Origin: CAZMGV01 sp964565925
Lineage (GTDB): Bacteria > JAGRBM01 > JAHCIT01
Direction: 5' to 3'
Length of the DNA stretch: 64,000 bases
NCBI GenBank assembly: GCA_964565925.1
Contig: CAZMGV010000011.1
Coordinates: forward strand, 62,001 to 126,000
Below, one piece after another: positions 16,357 to 25,171 of the stretch. Under the pieces are notes generated by a model. The model was not told the DNA's origin and did no database searches. It was given only the letters and a program-made list of their open reading frames with translations. Each line of letters opens with the position of its first letter. Position 1 is the first letter of the stretch. The position numbers and the translations under genes are program-made.

Positions 16357-19300
16357 TTACGGTCCCACCACAATCTGGAGATTGCTGCTGGGCGGCAGTC
16401 CCGGTGCGGTGAACCTGACCTGGATCGTTTCGGCGACATTATAGGTCACCTGGAATTCCGCCGTTCCGTGGTACGAGTTCGCGCCCGTCTGGCCCGACAT
16501 CACCCCGCTGCCGCTCATCAGTTCGACCGTGACCGGAAGCGTCTCGGGCACAGTCGCCATGGACCCGGCCAGATCCTGCAGCGCCACTTTCAGATTGATC
16601 GTTTGTCCGGCTGCTGGCGAGACGGGTGTAAACGGAAGCGGTACGATCTGTTCGGCCGGAACGTCCTGCAGGATAAACCGGATGCTGTACGACGAGGTGT
16701 TGCCGAGCAGGTCATAGAATCTGGCAACAATCTGCTGGTCGACGGCGCTGCCGGGAGCGCAGGAGAGATCGGAAACCGATACCGCATATTCGCATGAACC
16801 GTCGCCGGCCAGCGTAGACGGCCGCGTGATCATCGGGTCGTCTGAGACCGAAGGGCCGCTCGCCGTACCCAGATCCACCGCGAGACCGTTCGGGAAATAG
16901 GTCGTGACTGGAGGCGAGGATAGCGCCCGGTTGTAACCCGACGTGTGGGTGGTGTGGTCGAACAGCGACAGTTCGTACGGCATGACATAGGAGCTGCGGA
17001 GATCGCCGGTGTCACCGCCCGCGAACCGCTTGCCGTATGCCGCGTATTCAAGGTGAACCGCTATACCGTCCGCATCCAGTCCGGCTCCGTCCAGCCGGCG
17101 CACCATCACCATCGAGGTCTGGGGCTGGATGACGCAGGCGCCGGGATCGGTAGGCAGCGACAGGTCGAAACAGTTGCCCTTGGCCGGGTCCTCGTAAACG
17201 CCCCCCAGGAACAGGTTCGGGTCCGTCGCCCGGACGACCGGATGATTCTCGAACACTGTGAAAGGCTGGGCGCTGTTCCTGAACTCCTCCCACCGGGAAC
17301 CGATGATCTCCACCTGCGGGGGCAGGGTGTCGCGCACCACGGGGAAGACAGTCACGTAGGTGTTCTGGGCTGAATCGGTCACACGGAAGCTGAACGTGTT
17401 GATCCCTTCAACCGGCAGGTACACGTACCGCGCGTTCCAGTCGTACTCGCCCTGAATGGTCATTCCGGCCGCATCGGCTGGCAGCGTCCGGCTCAGTTTC
17501 AGCTGGGTGGGCGAGATGATTTCGGTGATCGTATAGATGCCCGCATTCACCTGCTGATTCGAATTAAGGCTGCTCAGGACAACGTGGTCACCGGCGCGGA
17601 TTGCGTTGTCTACCACGCTGGACGGGTTGTCGGAAGGCAGCGGGCCCGACAGATTGACGGTCGCCGTTCCGGCGCCGCCGCCTGTCACCTGCTGGAAGAA
17701 TCCGCCCGGCTGCTCGACGGAGCCGGTACCGGAGAGGATACCGTCCGAGCGGGTCACGATTGAAGCGTCCTCGTTCACGATGACCGACGGTATGGACCCG
17801 TCGAAAGCGGCGAACCGGCCGTCGAATGACACACGGTTCGTGCCGACGATCCGCTGAGAGAGCGGGGGGCTGTAGTTCGCGCCGAAATCCGACGATACGC
17901 CGTTCAGGTACGACAGCCGGGACTGGAAGTTCCGGTTGTACCAGTTGAGCCCGGACATGCTGGTCTGGTTGGCCGGCGGTATGTCGGAGGCGGCGTTGCG
18001 TTCTACCGTAGAGCCAAACGTTCCCAGCCGCAGATAGGCCGGGGTGTTCGGATTGGCGGAGCGACCGTCGTCCGCACATCGGGAGACGGGCGACCCGCCC
18101 GCGTCCAGCGGCACGTTGTCCACGTAGCAGTCGAGGGCGAATCCCGGGATCCGGTTCGCGTTGGGAGTGGCGGTCCGGACACTGGCGAATCCGCCCGTCG
18201 CCGCCTGAAGGCCGGGGGCGGTAAAACCGAACATGATGACTCCGGTGGACGACGCGCTGAGGTCATTGAAAATCGCCACGCCGTTTGCCGCGCACCGGGT
18301 GAGCGTGCCGGAAAGCGCCGCGCCGCCCACCTGCGGAACCAGGGTGACGCACCTGACGGCGTCAGGGACGGCGCTTTCCTGTACGTCCCGGATCTCCACG
18401 GAAACCTGGGGCCATTTCGCCCCGACGAGAACCGACAGTGACGGGTTCTGTATGATCGTCAGATGGTCCGGTGCGGTCGCCGCATCGGCCACGAAGAAGG
18501 TTCCGAACTGCCGGAAGTGCGCTATAAAGACCGGTCCGTCGGCGGTCTGCGCAGCCGCTCCGTCCAGCCGGACGATGTTCCCCAGATTGTCGATTTCGAA
18601 GAGCGCCGGCTCAGCGCTCACGGCATCGTACGGAATCTGGACGGTCGCCGGAGGAATGCCGGTATCGGGGTAGAGCGGGTCGATCAGGATGAAATTCTCC
18701 GGGCTCAGGCGGTAGAGCGGCGAGAGCGGGTCGTAACCCGGAGGCGCCGGGTCCTCGGCCCGGTCGAGCGAGAGATTTAGCGGAGCCGTTCCGCCGAAAG
18801 GACTGCCCGGCTGGATTTCCGGAATGGTGACGGCCGCGTCGCCGAGCTGGAGCCTCACGCTATGGGCGGTGAACTGGTCGGCGATCTGGGCGTCCCCGGG
18901 CCAGACAAACAGCGGCAGCCCGAATATCCCCACGAGACCCGGCGACGTCAGGCTGATCTGGATATTCTCCACGGTGTCGTAGGCGAGCGTATCGAAAGTG
19001 ACGATTCCGTTCACCGCGCATTCGGTGACATTTCCGGTGAGTGTCCCGGTGCCGGAGGTCACTTTGGCGGTGACGCAATTCGCCGCCGCCGTGTCGATTT
19101 CCCCCAGCGAATTCCGGATGGCGACCGATAGCAAAGGCCACGGACTGTCCGGGAACAGCACTCCGTCCGGGGGGCCAATGAGGTCGAGCGATTCGGGTGC
19201 TTCCTCGCCGTTGCCCGCGAAGCCCTGGCTGAAATGCATGATCTGTCCCGTGATCGAATGATCCGACGCAACCGCGTCCAGTCGCTCGTAACCGTCGAAA

Positions 19301-19677
19301 TCGGGCGTCGTCCAGAACAGCGCGGCCTTGTCCGGTTCGCCGTTGAATCCGAGGGTGACGGTCGCGGGTAAGAGAAACGTGGTCCCGGCCGGGAGAAAAC
19401 GGAACACGGGCGAATAGTCCGGGTAACCCGGCGGGGGCTGGTCGTTCGTCAGCATCACGGTAATGTCGGTCGTCGCGGTCAGTGCGCCGGGAGGGACCAC
19501 GAGTTTCGCACCGCGGAAAGTGATCTCGCCTCCGTCGGGGCCGATCGACATGGCGGCGCTCGTGGGCAGCGGCGTGGGTTTTCCCGCGTTGCCGGTCTCG
19601 GTGCCCTGCGGGCAGCCGGAACAGGCGAGCAGCAGCGCCGCCAGCAGGGCTCCCGTATATCCCTTGCGCAGGTTCAT
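16357..19677 (-). CDS. Large cell-surface lipoprotein with Ig-like repeats
   Basis: 1106 residues. The N-terminus is a lipoprotein signal (GALLAALLLACSGC) with lipidation at the last Cys. A ZU5-like segment follows (GPDGGEITFRGAKLVVPPGAL). There are at least three bacterial Ig-like/filamin-type repeats. Two carry a matching Cys pair (NCVTAKV...VTEC and RCVTLVP...LTRC), and the third ends the protein (VTVELMSGSGVMSG...VRFTAPGL). Repeats close with the same phrase, SPGL or APGL. It is likely anchored in the outer membrane and exposed or periplasmic. Its ATG overlaps the stop of the upstream TIGR02147 regulator (ATGA), so the two are translationally coupled. Ligand and role unknown. Confidence 0.8.
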   Translation of the reverse strand: MNLRKGYTGALLAALLLACSGCPQGTETGNAGKPTPLPTSAAMSIGPDGGEITFRGAKLVVPPGALTATTDITVMLTNDQPPPGYPDYSPVFRFLPAGTTFLLPATVTLGFNGEPDKAALFWTTPDFDGYERLDAVASDHSITGQIMHFSQGFAGNGEEAPESLDLIGPPDGVLFPDSPWPLLSVAIRNSLGEIDTAAANCVTAKVTSGTGTLTGNVTECAVNGIVTFDTLAYDTVENIQISLTSPGLVGIFGLPLFVWPGDAQIADQFTAHSVRLQLGDAAVTIPEIQPGSPFGGTAPLNLSLDRAEDPAPPGYDPLSPLYRLSPENFILIDPLYPDTGIPPATVQIPYDAVSAEPALFEIDNLGNIVRLDGAAAQTADGPVFIAHFRQFGTFFVADAATAPDHLTIIQNPSLSVLVGAKWPQVSVEIRDVQESAVPDAVRCVTLVPQVGGAALSGTLTRCAANGVAIFNDLSASSTGVIMFGFTAPGLQAATGGFASVRTATPNANRIPGFALDCYVDNVPLDAGGSPVSRCADDGRSANPNTPAYLRLGTFGSTVERNAASDIPPANQTSMSGLNWYNRNFQSRLSYLNGVSSDFGANYSPPLSQRIVGTNRVSFDGRFAAFDGSIPSVIVNEDASIVTRSDGILSGTGSVEQPGGFFQQVTGGGAGTATVNLSGPLPSDNPSSVVDNAIRAGDHVVLSSLNSNQQVNAGIYTITEIISPTQLKLSRTLPADAAGMTIQGEYDWNARYVYLPVEGINTFSFRVTDSAQNTYVTVFPVVRDTLPPQVEIIGSRWEEFRNSAQPFTVFENHPVVRATDPNLFLGGVYEDPAKGNCFDLSLPTDPGACVIQPQTSMVMVRRLDGAGLDADGIAVHLEYAAYGKRFAGGDTGDLRSSYVMPYELSLFDHTTHTSGYNRALSSPPVTTYFPNGLAVDLGTASGPSVSDDPMITRPSTLAGDGSCEYAVSVSDLSCAPGSAVDQQIVARFYDLLGNTSSYSIRFILQDVPAEQIVPLPFTPVSPAAGQTINLKVALQDLAGSMATVPETLPVTVELMSGSGVMSGQTGANSYHGTAEFQVTYNVAETIQVRFTAPGLPPSSNLQIVVGP

Positions 19678-20534
19678 TCGAGGTCATCTCCTGTGAGCGG
19701 GATGACCAGAAAGCTGACGGCGTACGCCTGGCGGGCGGCGCGGTCGGCCGGTTTGCTGTCGATATGCTCCAGCAGCTTGCGCCGGAAGTCGGAGATCTGG
19801 TTGCAGACGTCTTCGTAGTCCTCGCGGTTCAGCGTAAGCGTGAGCGACGTGACGTTCCGCTTCTCCTTGGGCACGCCGTCCAGGCTGTCGCTGCCGATCT
19901 TGAGCAGCGACCGGTGATAGTTGCGCGCCGCCAGCGAGGTGATCGTGGGCGGCGACTTGATTGTGACGTGGGCGGGGCGCAGCCGTCCGTCGGAATCCCG
20001 CGCGGCGAGGCCGGTCCGCTGGAGCAGTTCGAGCGCCTTCTCCACCTGCGACGGTTTCACGGGCTGCACGAACTGCCGGGCGATCCACTTGGGATCTTCC
20101 TGGAACTCGGGCGTCATCATCAGTTCGCGGATCGGGATGGCGTACCACAGGGAGTACACCTCGAAATGATCCTGCTCGAGCTGGATGACGTCGTCGGGCT
20201 TGCGCCGCAGCTTCCAGAGCGCCCGGTAATATTCGTTGCGGGCCTCATCGGTATCGGCCTGCCCGAGCATGACGATCACCCGGAAGGCGCGCGTTTCGGT
20301 TTCCGTGAGGCCGAGCCCCTTGGCGAACTTCTCGATCGAGTCGTCGGAGAGGTTCCGTTTCCCCTGTTCGACGAGCTTGAGGAAGTTGGAGGTGGCAAAC
20401 CCGGCCCGTCGCGCGAACTGCCGGTACGAAAAGCCGCGGCCGCTCTGCTTGAGGTAGCGGACCATCTCCCGGAGAAACTCCCGGTAGTCTTCGAAATCTA
20501 CCGGACGGGGGCGCTCTGGTGTGTTCTTAACCAC
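19674..20534 (-). CDS. TIGR02147 family protein (putative regulator)
   Basis: 286 residues. The N-terminal helix-turn-helix-like part shows the family pattern (FEDYREFLREMVRYLK, FSYRQFARRAGFATSN, FLKLVEQGKRNLS), followed by a helical DUF4423-type region with WKLRRKP and YSLWYAIPIRELM. Family members are numerous in Fibrobacteres and Bdellovibrio-like bacteria and are taken to be DNA-binding regulators. It is transcribed away from an AT-rich gap and overlaps the lipoprotein gene by four bases, so it probably controls or is co-expressed with that lipoprotein. Confidence 0.8.
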   Translation of the reverse strand: MVKNTPERPRPVDFEDYREFLREMVRYLKQSGRGFSYRQFARRAGFATSNFLKLVEQGKRNLSDDSIEKFAKGLGLTETETRAFRVIVMLGQADTDEARNEYYRALWKLRRKPDDVIQLEQDHFEVYSLWYAIPIRELMMTPEFQEDPKWIARQFVQPVKPSQVEKALELLQRTGLAARDSDGRLRPAHVTIKSPPTITSLAARNYHRSLLKIGSDSLDGVPKEKRNVTSLTLTLNREDYEDVCNQISDFRRKLLEHIDSKPADRAARQAYAVSFLVIPLTGDDLE

Positions 20535-20570
20535 GGTAATATCTTGGATAAGTGTAGAAAATAATTCAGT

Positions 20571-20587
20571 AATTACGAATAGTTATA
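20571..20587. repeat. Intergenic motif, copy 1 (shared with 23105-23121)
   Basis: AATTACGAATAGTTATA lies in an AT-rich segment 37-53 bases upstream of the TIGR02147 gene. A close copy (AATTACAAATGGTTATG, 14 of 17 bases identical) occurs upstream of the ACT-domain gene. It may be a shared regulator site or coincidence in AT-rich DNA. Confidence 0.3.
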
Positions 20588-20681
20588 CAAAAATTCGTGT
20601 TCTAAATATTCGTCTTTGTAACCTGTTGAAATGACTGTGATTTGCCGGGGTGACTGCCCGCCGCCCCAATCCGGTGATAAG

Positions 20682-21344
20682 ATGCCATCCGTGATGTCTC
20701 CATCGGGCTCCGAAAGAACGGTTTTGACGGTTCTGATTCTTGCCGCGCTGGCCGTTTCTGGCATCGGTCCTTTCGACCGGTTGACGTGGGTGCTCGAGAT
20801 CGCTCCGATCCTCATCGGCCTCCCGCTCCTTTACCGGTCGCGCGATACGTTTCCGCTCACGCCGCTTCTCTACCGGTTGCTGTTTCTGCATGCGCTGATC
20901 CTGATGGCGGGCGGTCACTACTCATATGCGAGAGTGCCGGCGGGTGACTGGGTACGCGACTTCTTCCATCTCGCCCGCAATCCCTACGACCGGCTGGGCC
21001 ACTTCGCGCAGGGGTTCATTCCGGCGATCCTGGCCCGGGAGATTCTCCTCCGGCGTACTCCGCTCAAGCCGGGTGGCTGGCTGTTCTTTCTGACGGTCTG
21101 TGTCTGCCTGGCCTTCAGCGCCTTCTATGAACTCACCGAGTGGCTGTCGGCGGTGATCCTCGGGCAGGGCGCCGACGATTTTCTCGGCACGCAGGGCGAT
21201 CCGTGGGATACGCAGTGGGACATGTTCATGGCACTGGTGGGGTCGATCAGCGCGCAGCTATTGCTTGCTTCCGTTCACCAGCGGCAGCTGGCGCAACTCC
21301 CCGCTACATCCACAGAAGTTCGATCTCCGGCAGCGCCCGCATGA
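20682..21344 (+). CDS. DUF2238 (YjdF-type) membrane protein
   Basis: 220 residues from ATG 20682; an in-frame ATG at 20631 would add 17 residues. It has about six hydrophobic segments. The conserved acidic/His loops of DUF2238 are present: NPYDRLGHFAQGFIPAILARE, AFYELTEWLSAV and QGDPWDTQWDMF. Members are inner-membrane proteins of unknown function. The 3' end overlaps the convergent CHAD gene by 41 bases. Confidence 0.8.
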   Translation: MPSVMSPSGSERTVLTVLILAALAVSGIGPFDRLTWVLEIAPILIGLPLLYRSRDTFPLTPLLYRLLFLHALILMAGGHYSYARVPAGDWVRDFFHLARNPYDRLGHFAQGFIPAILAREILLRRTPLKPGGWLFFLTVCVCLAFSAFYELTEWLSAVILGQGADDFLGTQGDPWDTQWDMFMALVGSISAQLLLASVHQRQLAQLPATSTEVRSPAAPA

Positions 21345-22167
21345 GCTTCTGGATACGGGCCTCCCGTTCCTGGATAACTTCGTTGAGCGCCGGCTGAAAC
21401 TGCCTGCGGGATCTTGCAGAGCGCGTGCTGACGAATGTCTTGAGACGAATTTCCAGCGCGACGATATCCTGGATGTCCCCCATGACCCCCTGGAACCACC
21501 GGTATCTCTCGAGCGTTTCCCGGGTGAGCCGGGGAGTCACCGGCGCCAGAAAATCGGCCATGTAGCGGAACCGCTTGAAGGCGATCCGCAGTTCGTGGAT
21601 GGTCGCCGGATTTTCCGGGTCGACCTTGCGGGCCAGAGTCTTGACGTGCCGGAAGGCCTGCGTGGCCCTGGCGTGCAGCCGGGCGTTGAGCGGTCCCCCC
21701 TGTCCGGTACGGGCGGCGGCTTCAAGCGCAGCGTCGATCCGGTCCAGAACGCCGCGGACCGGTTTCGGGATTTTCCGTCCGATGTCGTCGCGCCCGCCGC
21801 GGGACAGTATTTCCGCCTCGGCTCTCAGGTCGGCGTAGAACGGTTCCAGCGCTTCGCCGTCCGGGGCGATCTGCGGCAGCAGCGCCAGCTGGATCTGGAT
21901 GTCCCGCAGCGGACCCAGCCGGGTGAAAATTCCCTTGGCTTTCTTGCGGGCCCGCTTCGATTCCGCCGGTGGGACCCAGTCCGCAAACAGGTCGAACACA
22001 GCCAGCAGCCGCCTCGTCATCACGCGCAGCAGGTGCACGGACTTTTCCGTCCCTTTGCGCCTGAACCGGCCGAACTGTTTCTCGTACTCGCGTTCGACGC
22101 GGGCCACCGACCGCGAAATACCTTTCACGGTTTTGCGGGAGCCGGATTTGGCGTTCGGCGGAGTCAC
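21304..22167 (-). CDS. CHAD domain protein
   Basis: 287 residues, mostly basic helices, with the two conserved histidine/arginine helices of the CHAD domain: VHLLRVMTRRLLAVFDLF and IHELRIAFKRFRYMADFL, plus LGPLRDIQIQLALL between them. CHAD proteins bind polyphosphate through these basic helices and are often found with CYTH triphosphatases. No CYTH domain is fused or adjacent here. Its end overlaps the convergent DUF2238 gene. Confidence 0.88.
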   Translation of the reverse strand: MTPPNAKSGSRKTVKGISRSVARVEREYEKQFGRFRRKGTEKSVHLLRVMTRRLLAVFDLFADWVPPAESKRARKKAKGIFTRLGPLRDIQIQLALLPQIAPDGEALEPFYADLRAEAEILSRGGRDDIGRKIPKPVRGVLDRIDAALEAAARTGQGGPLNARLHARATQAFRHVKTLARKVDPENPATIHELRIAFKRFRYMADFLAPVTPRLTRETLERYRWFQGVMGDIQDIVALEIRLKTFVSTRSARSRRQFQPALNEVIQEREARIQKLMRALPEIELLWM

Positions 22168-22241
22168 GTCAGGCGGGCCCTCCGGGGGTACACCTGCAGA
22201 CTATCCCGTCGCCGGTGACGGAATTATGACATTGATCCGGT

Positions 22242-23000
22242 TCAGGGATTGTCGGAGAGGATCTCGCGACGCAGGAAACTGATTTCCCGTTCGAAATCCA
22301 CCGGGCGTCCCAGCCGGTCGGTGACGACAAAGGTGTCGTAGGCGCGTCCGCCGGTCGTACGGATATCGCAACGCACGATCTTCACCCCCAGCATCGCGAA
22401 GGCCCGGGCCGTCCGGTACAGAAGGCCCCGGGTGTCCCCGGCGCGTAGCTCGATGATGCTCAGGTTCGTCGAGGCGTCGTTACGCGTGTTGAGTTCGAGA
22501 TCCTTTACCGGTTCGCAGACGGGGGTGGGGGCTTCCCCGATCCGCGCCTGGAACTGCCGGATCACCAGTTCGCCTATCCGCTGCGCGTCGGCGGCCGAGC
22601 CGGGCGAGTGGAACTCCACGTCGATCAGAAGGGTTCCGTCCGAACGGGGGTAAAGCTCGGCGGCCTGGATCGAGCCTCCGAGCAGAGCGACCGCCGCCGT
22701 CACATGGACCAGCGCCCGGGGCGAGTTCATGGAGAAGGTGATCAGGCGGTCGTTTCCGGCGACACGGGACTCCTGCCAGGAGACCGGCGTCTGCACGAAC
22801 GTCTTGAGCGGGTAACCGGGGTGGCTGGTGATGATTTCGACGTGCCGTTTCATCCGGTCCGGGCTCACGCGGCGCAGGTAGTCCTGCGGCATGAAGGTCA
22901 GTTCCCGGTCGAACGCCCGCCTGCTGTCATCGTTTGTATTCAATTTTTGGGTAGCGCTGAGTGCCATGAAGTCCGTTCGAAAAGCAGCGGTTGAGTGCAT
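22242..23000 (-). CDS. Stand-alone tandem ACT domain protein resembling the GlnD C-terminus
   Basis: 252 residues from ATG 23000 (alternative ATG 22967). The sequence resembles only the C-terminal part of the PII uridylyltransferase GlnD. A linker (MPQDYLRRVSPDRMKRHVEI) is followed by two ACT domains, the first containing LITFSMNSPRALVHVTAAVA and the second LSIIELRAGDTRGLLYRTAR followed by VKIVRCDIRTTGGRAYDTF. The nucleotidyltransferase and HD domains are absent, and upstream is intergenic DNA, not a broken gene remnant that I can recognise. ACT pairs in GlnD sense glutamine, so this may be a free-standing amino-acid sensor. Inference only. Confidence 0.7.
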   Translation of the reverse strand: MHSTAAFRTDFMALSATQKLNTNDDSRRAFDRELTFMPQDYLRRVSPDRMKRHVEIITSHPGYPLKTFVQTPVSWQESRVAGNDRLITFSMNSPRALVHVTAAVALLGGSIQAAELYPRSDGTLLIDVEFHSPGSAADAQRIGELVIRQFQARIGEAPTPVCEPVKDLELNTRNDASTNLSIIELRAGDTRGLLYRTARAFAMLGVKIVRCDIRTTGGRAYDTFVVTDRLGRPVDFEREISFLRREILSDNP

Positions 23001-23104
23001 TGAAATCCGCCTTGACGCATTATGTTATAGCCCGTCAGAGAAACCAATCCTTTGACGGATAAAGCAATCGCCATTCCGTTTCCGGGAACCCAAATAAGTG
23101 TATT

Positions 23105-23121
23105 AATTACAAATGGTTATG
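23105..23121. repeat. Intergenic motif, copy 2
   Basis: AATTACAAATGGTTATG, 14 of 17 bases identical to the motif at 20571-20587, lies 105-121 bases upstream of the ACT-domain gene in an AT-rich patch. Confidence 0.3.
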
Positions 23122-23180
23122 CTGGTTGCTTCAATTCGCGACAGCCGCATTATGCCGGTTTGCTGGGCATCGACGCCGCA

Positions 23181-23218
23181 GTTAGAAGCAGGGTTTGTCT
23201 TTAAACCGCTGTTCTAAC
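23181..23218 (-). terminator. Possible hairpin downstream of the 186-residue membrane protein
   Basis: GTTAGAA (23181-23187) pairs with TTCTAAC (23212-23218), with an inner GGTTT/AAACC stem. GTTCTAACTG is also directly repeated at 23211-23220 and 23224-23233, the second copy overlapping the stop codon. No T-tract follows on the minus strand, so rho-independent termination is doubtful. Confidence 0.35.
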
Positions 23219-23226
23219 TGGCCGTT

Positions 23227-23787
23227 CTAACTGGAAGATTTCCGGCGCGCCGCGAATTTTCCGGCCAGCAGGAACAGGCCGACCGTCAAGATCACAAACA
23301 GCCCCGATTTAACGGCCGTTTCAGACCAGAAGCCGACCGCACCGTTGTCGACGACCTGGACGCGGCGGCTCACTTTATAATCCTCGCCCGTCGGCGTCCG
23401 GATATAACCCGCCAGTTCGTACTCGCCGGCGATCCGGAAGTTGTGGAGTATCCGCGTCCGTCCGGGCTCGAAAGTTTCCACGTTCCGGTACCACTCGGGG
23501 TCCATCTGGCGGATCTTCGGGCTTACGGGGCGGATCTCCACGGATATCGTGCCTGTCACCGCCTCTCCGTTATCGGTGCGGAACGCGGACAGAAGGATCT
23601 GGCAGGGGTTCAGGACAGCCGGTTGTTCCGGCACGGTCGTAAGTTCCAGATTGACCGGCAGATGAACTGGCAGATTAACTGCCGGGTCAGAGGGCGGAGG
23701 GGCATCGGACAGCGCAACCCCCGGGAGGGCGAGCCAGATTCCCGCTCCCGCGATCAGAACCCACAGATTTTTGCGCTTAATGTTCAT
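23227..23787 (-). CDS. Membrane-anchored periplasmic protein, unknown
   Basis: 186 residues. A signal peptide (LWVLIAGAGIWLALPGVALS) is followed by a Pro-rich stretch and a beta-sandwich-like middle (PCQILLSAFRTDNGEAVTGT, ILHNFRIAGEYELAGYIRTP). One C-terminal transmembrane helix (GLFVILTVGLFLLAG) and a short basic cytoplasmic tail end the protein. The layout resembles FixH- or YtkA-like accessory proteins, but I recognise no diagnostic motif. It is divergent from the small membrane protein and NapH-like polyferredoxin genes across an 85-base gap, suggesting shared control. Confidence 0.6.
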   Translation of the reverse strand: MNIKRKNLWVLIAGAGIWLALPGVALSDAPPPSDPAVNLPVHLPVNLELTTVPEQPAVLNPCQILLSAFRTDNGEAVTGTISVEIRPVSPKIRQMDPEWYRNVETFEPGRTRILHNFRIAGEYELAGYIRTPTGEDYKVSRRVQVVDNGAVGFWSETAVKSGLFVILTVGLFLLAGKFAARRKSSS

Positions 23788-23872
23788 CGGCTGCCCAGTT
23801 TGTTGCGCGAGGGGGTCTCATCGTATGAGGCAGATCATAATGCCACGAACGACGCCCGGCTAAGTAGACATT

Positions 23873-24196
23873 GTGAAAGACGAAGCGGCATTTAACGTCC
23901 TGTCCTTTCTTCTGGAGACCGTGCTCTTCACGGGCATGGTCGGGACCGCGCTGGCGGTCCGGTTCCGCCGCAAAAACCAGGGGAACAAGCCAGTGGCCGC
24001 CCCGGCACCGGTCCCCGGAGCCGCAACTCCGGAGGCCCCCGGCTCCACACCGAAAGTCTGGAGCGGGGAGATGACCCCGGAAGAACTGGCCGAGCGCCGC
24101 CACCAGATGATGAACGTCGCGTATACGCTCGGGGTGGTTGTCATCAGTGGAATGGTGGCCGTTGCCATCTTTTTCTGGAGGCACCACTCCTCATGA
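23873..24196 (+). CDS. Small two-helix membrane protein, unknown
   Basis: 107 residues from GTG 23873. One hydrophobic helix near the N-terminus (VLSFLLETVLFTGMVGTALAV), a Pro/Ala-rich loop, then a second helix at the C-terminus (VAYTLGVVVISGMVAVAIFF). The stop overlaps the next gene's ATG (ATGA), so it is coupled to the polyferredoxin and probably serves as its small membrane partner. No family recognised. Confidence 0.6.
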   Translation: MKDEAAFNVLSFLLETVLFTGMVGTALAVRFRRKNQGNKPVAAPAPVPGAATPEAPGSTPKVWSGEMTPEELAERRHQMMNVAYTLGVVVISGMVAVAIFFWRHHSS

Positions 24197-25125
24197 AACC
24201 GATGCCCAACTTCGGAATGCCGGTCTACGGGGTGCGCGAAAAGATCCGCGACCGGATCGGCATCGGGCGTTACCACAACCGGCGGGTCATGATTCTCAGC
24301 TTCGCCATGCTGCTCGTCGTGTTCGGACCGGCGTTCGATCTCTGGCATCTGGATATTTACAACGGCCACTACTGGGTCATGGGAAGGCGGGTCACGCTCG
24401 TCTACGCGCTCAAGTCGTTCATCATCGGCTTCATCGCCGTGAACGTCGTCATCCTGATCGCGAATGCGATTGTCGGCCGGTTCCTGTGCGGCTGGTTCTG
24501 CCCGGTCGCCACGCTCAACCGGGTCGGCGAGTGGGGCCGGCGCCACCTGCCCAAATGGGGCCGCGTCGCCGTCGCCGGAGCGATCGGTGCCGCGCTGGGG
24601 CTCGGCATGATCACCTGGGTGTTCGATCCGGTGCACGTGTTCGAAATGGGCCCCGCGGGGCTTTCCGTCTTTGCGGCCATATGGGCATTCCTCACGGTGT
24701 CGGTCGCGGGCCAGATCCTCTGGCTCGGACACAACTTCTGTCTGGGTCTCTGCCCGTCGGGTATCTATTTCTCGCTCACGGGCGGCAGCGCCAGGGGCGG
24801 CATTCATCTCAAGAAGAACGCCGACTGCACCGATTGCGGAGTATGCGCCAGCGTCTGCCCGATGCATCTCGATCCGGTGCGGCTGCTCGAGAAGTCCGGC
24901 GAGCCGATGGCGATGCCCTATCCGGTGACCGATTTCGACCGGTGTATCCGGTGCGGTGACTGCATCGAGGCGTGCGAAAGATTCGGCGATCCCCACCGGC
25001 CCGAGTTCACACCGCCCATGTATCTGGGGATGGGTTCCCGTGACGTCCTGAATGCCGAACTCCATCATGTGAAGAAGACCGTGTCGGCGAAGGCGAAAGC
25101 CGTGTCGGATAACAAAGCAGCCTGA
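24193..25125 (+). CDS. NapH/MauN-type membrane polyferredoxin
   Basis: 310 residues with about five membrane helices. Two membrane CxxxCP motifs (GRFLCGWFCPVA and NFCLGLCPSGIYF) are typical of NapH, NosR, CcoG and MauN. Two C-terminal [4Fe-4S] clusters follow (CTDCGVCASVCP and CIRCGDCIEACE). Such proteins pass electrons from quinol across the membrane to a periplasmic acceptor. The nap or nos partners are not in the window, so the acceptor is unknown. It is encoded directly after a small membrane protein with a four-base overlap. Confidence 0.88.
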   Translation: MKPMPNFGMPVYGVREKIRDRIGIGRYHNRRVMILSFAMLLVVFGPAFDLWHLDIYNGHYWVMGRRVTLVYALKSFIIGFIAVNVVILIANAIVGRFLCGWFCPVATLNRVGEWGRRHLPKWGRVAVAGAIGAALGLGMITWVFDPVHVFEMGPAGLSVFAAIWAFLTVSVAGQILWLGHNFCLGLCPSGIYFSLTGGSARGGIHLKKNADCTDCGVCASVCPMHLDPVRLLEKSGEPMAMPYPVTDFDRCIRCGDCIEACERFGDPHRPEFTPPMYLGMGSRDVLNAELHHVKKTVSAKAKAVSDNKAA

Positions 25126-25130
25126 ACCTT

Positions 25131-25171
25131 CGTTGTCAGAAACCCCGAAGGGACAACGGGGTCTGGTTTTC
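25131..25171 (+). terminator. Probable terminator after the polyferredoxin gene
   Basis: Two alternative hairpins overlap: CGTTGTC/GACAACG (25131-25137, 25152-25158) and ACCCCG/CGGGGT (25142-25147, 25157-25162). A short GGTTTT tract follows at 25166-25171. The mutually exclusive arms are also compatible with an attenuator before the outer-membrane protein gene. Confidence 0.45.

Noticed and set aside
23860..25068. 402-codon open frame antisense to the polyferredoxin
   Set aside because: Low-complexity Arg/Asp/His product; cluster-binding Cys motifs are clear on the other strand.
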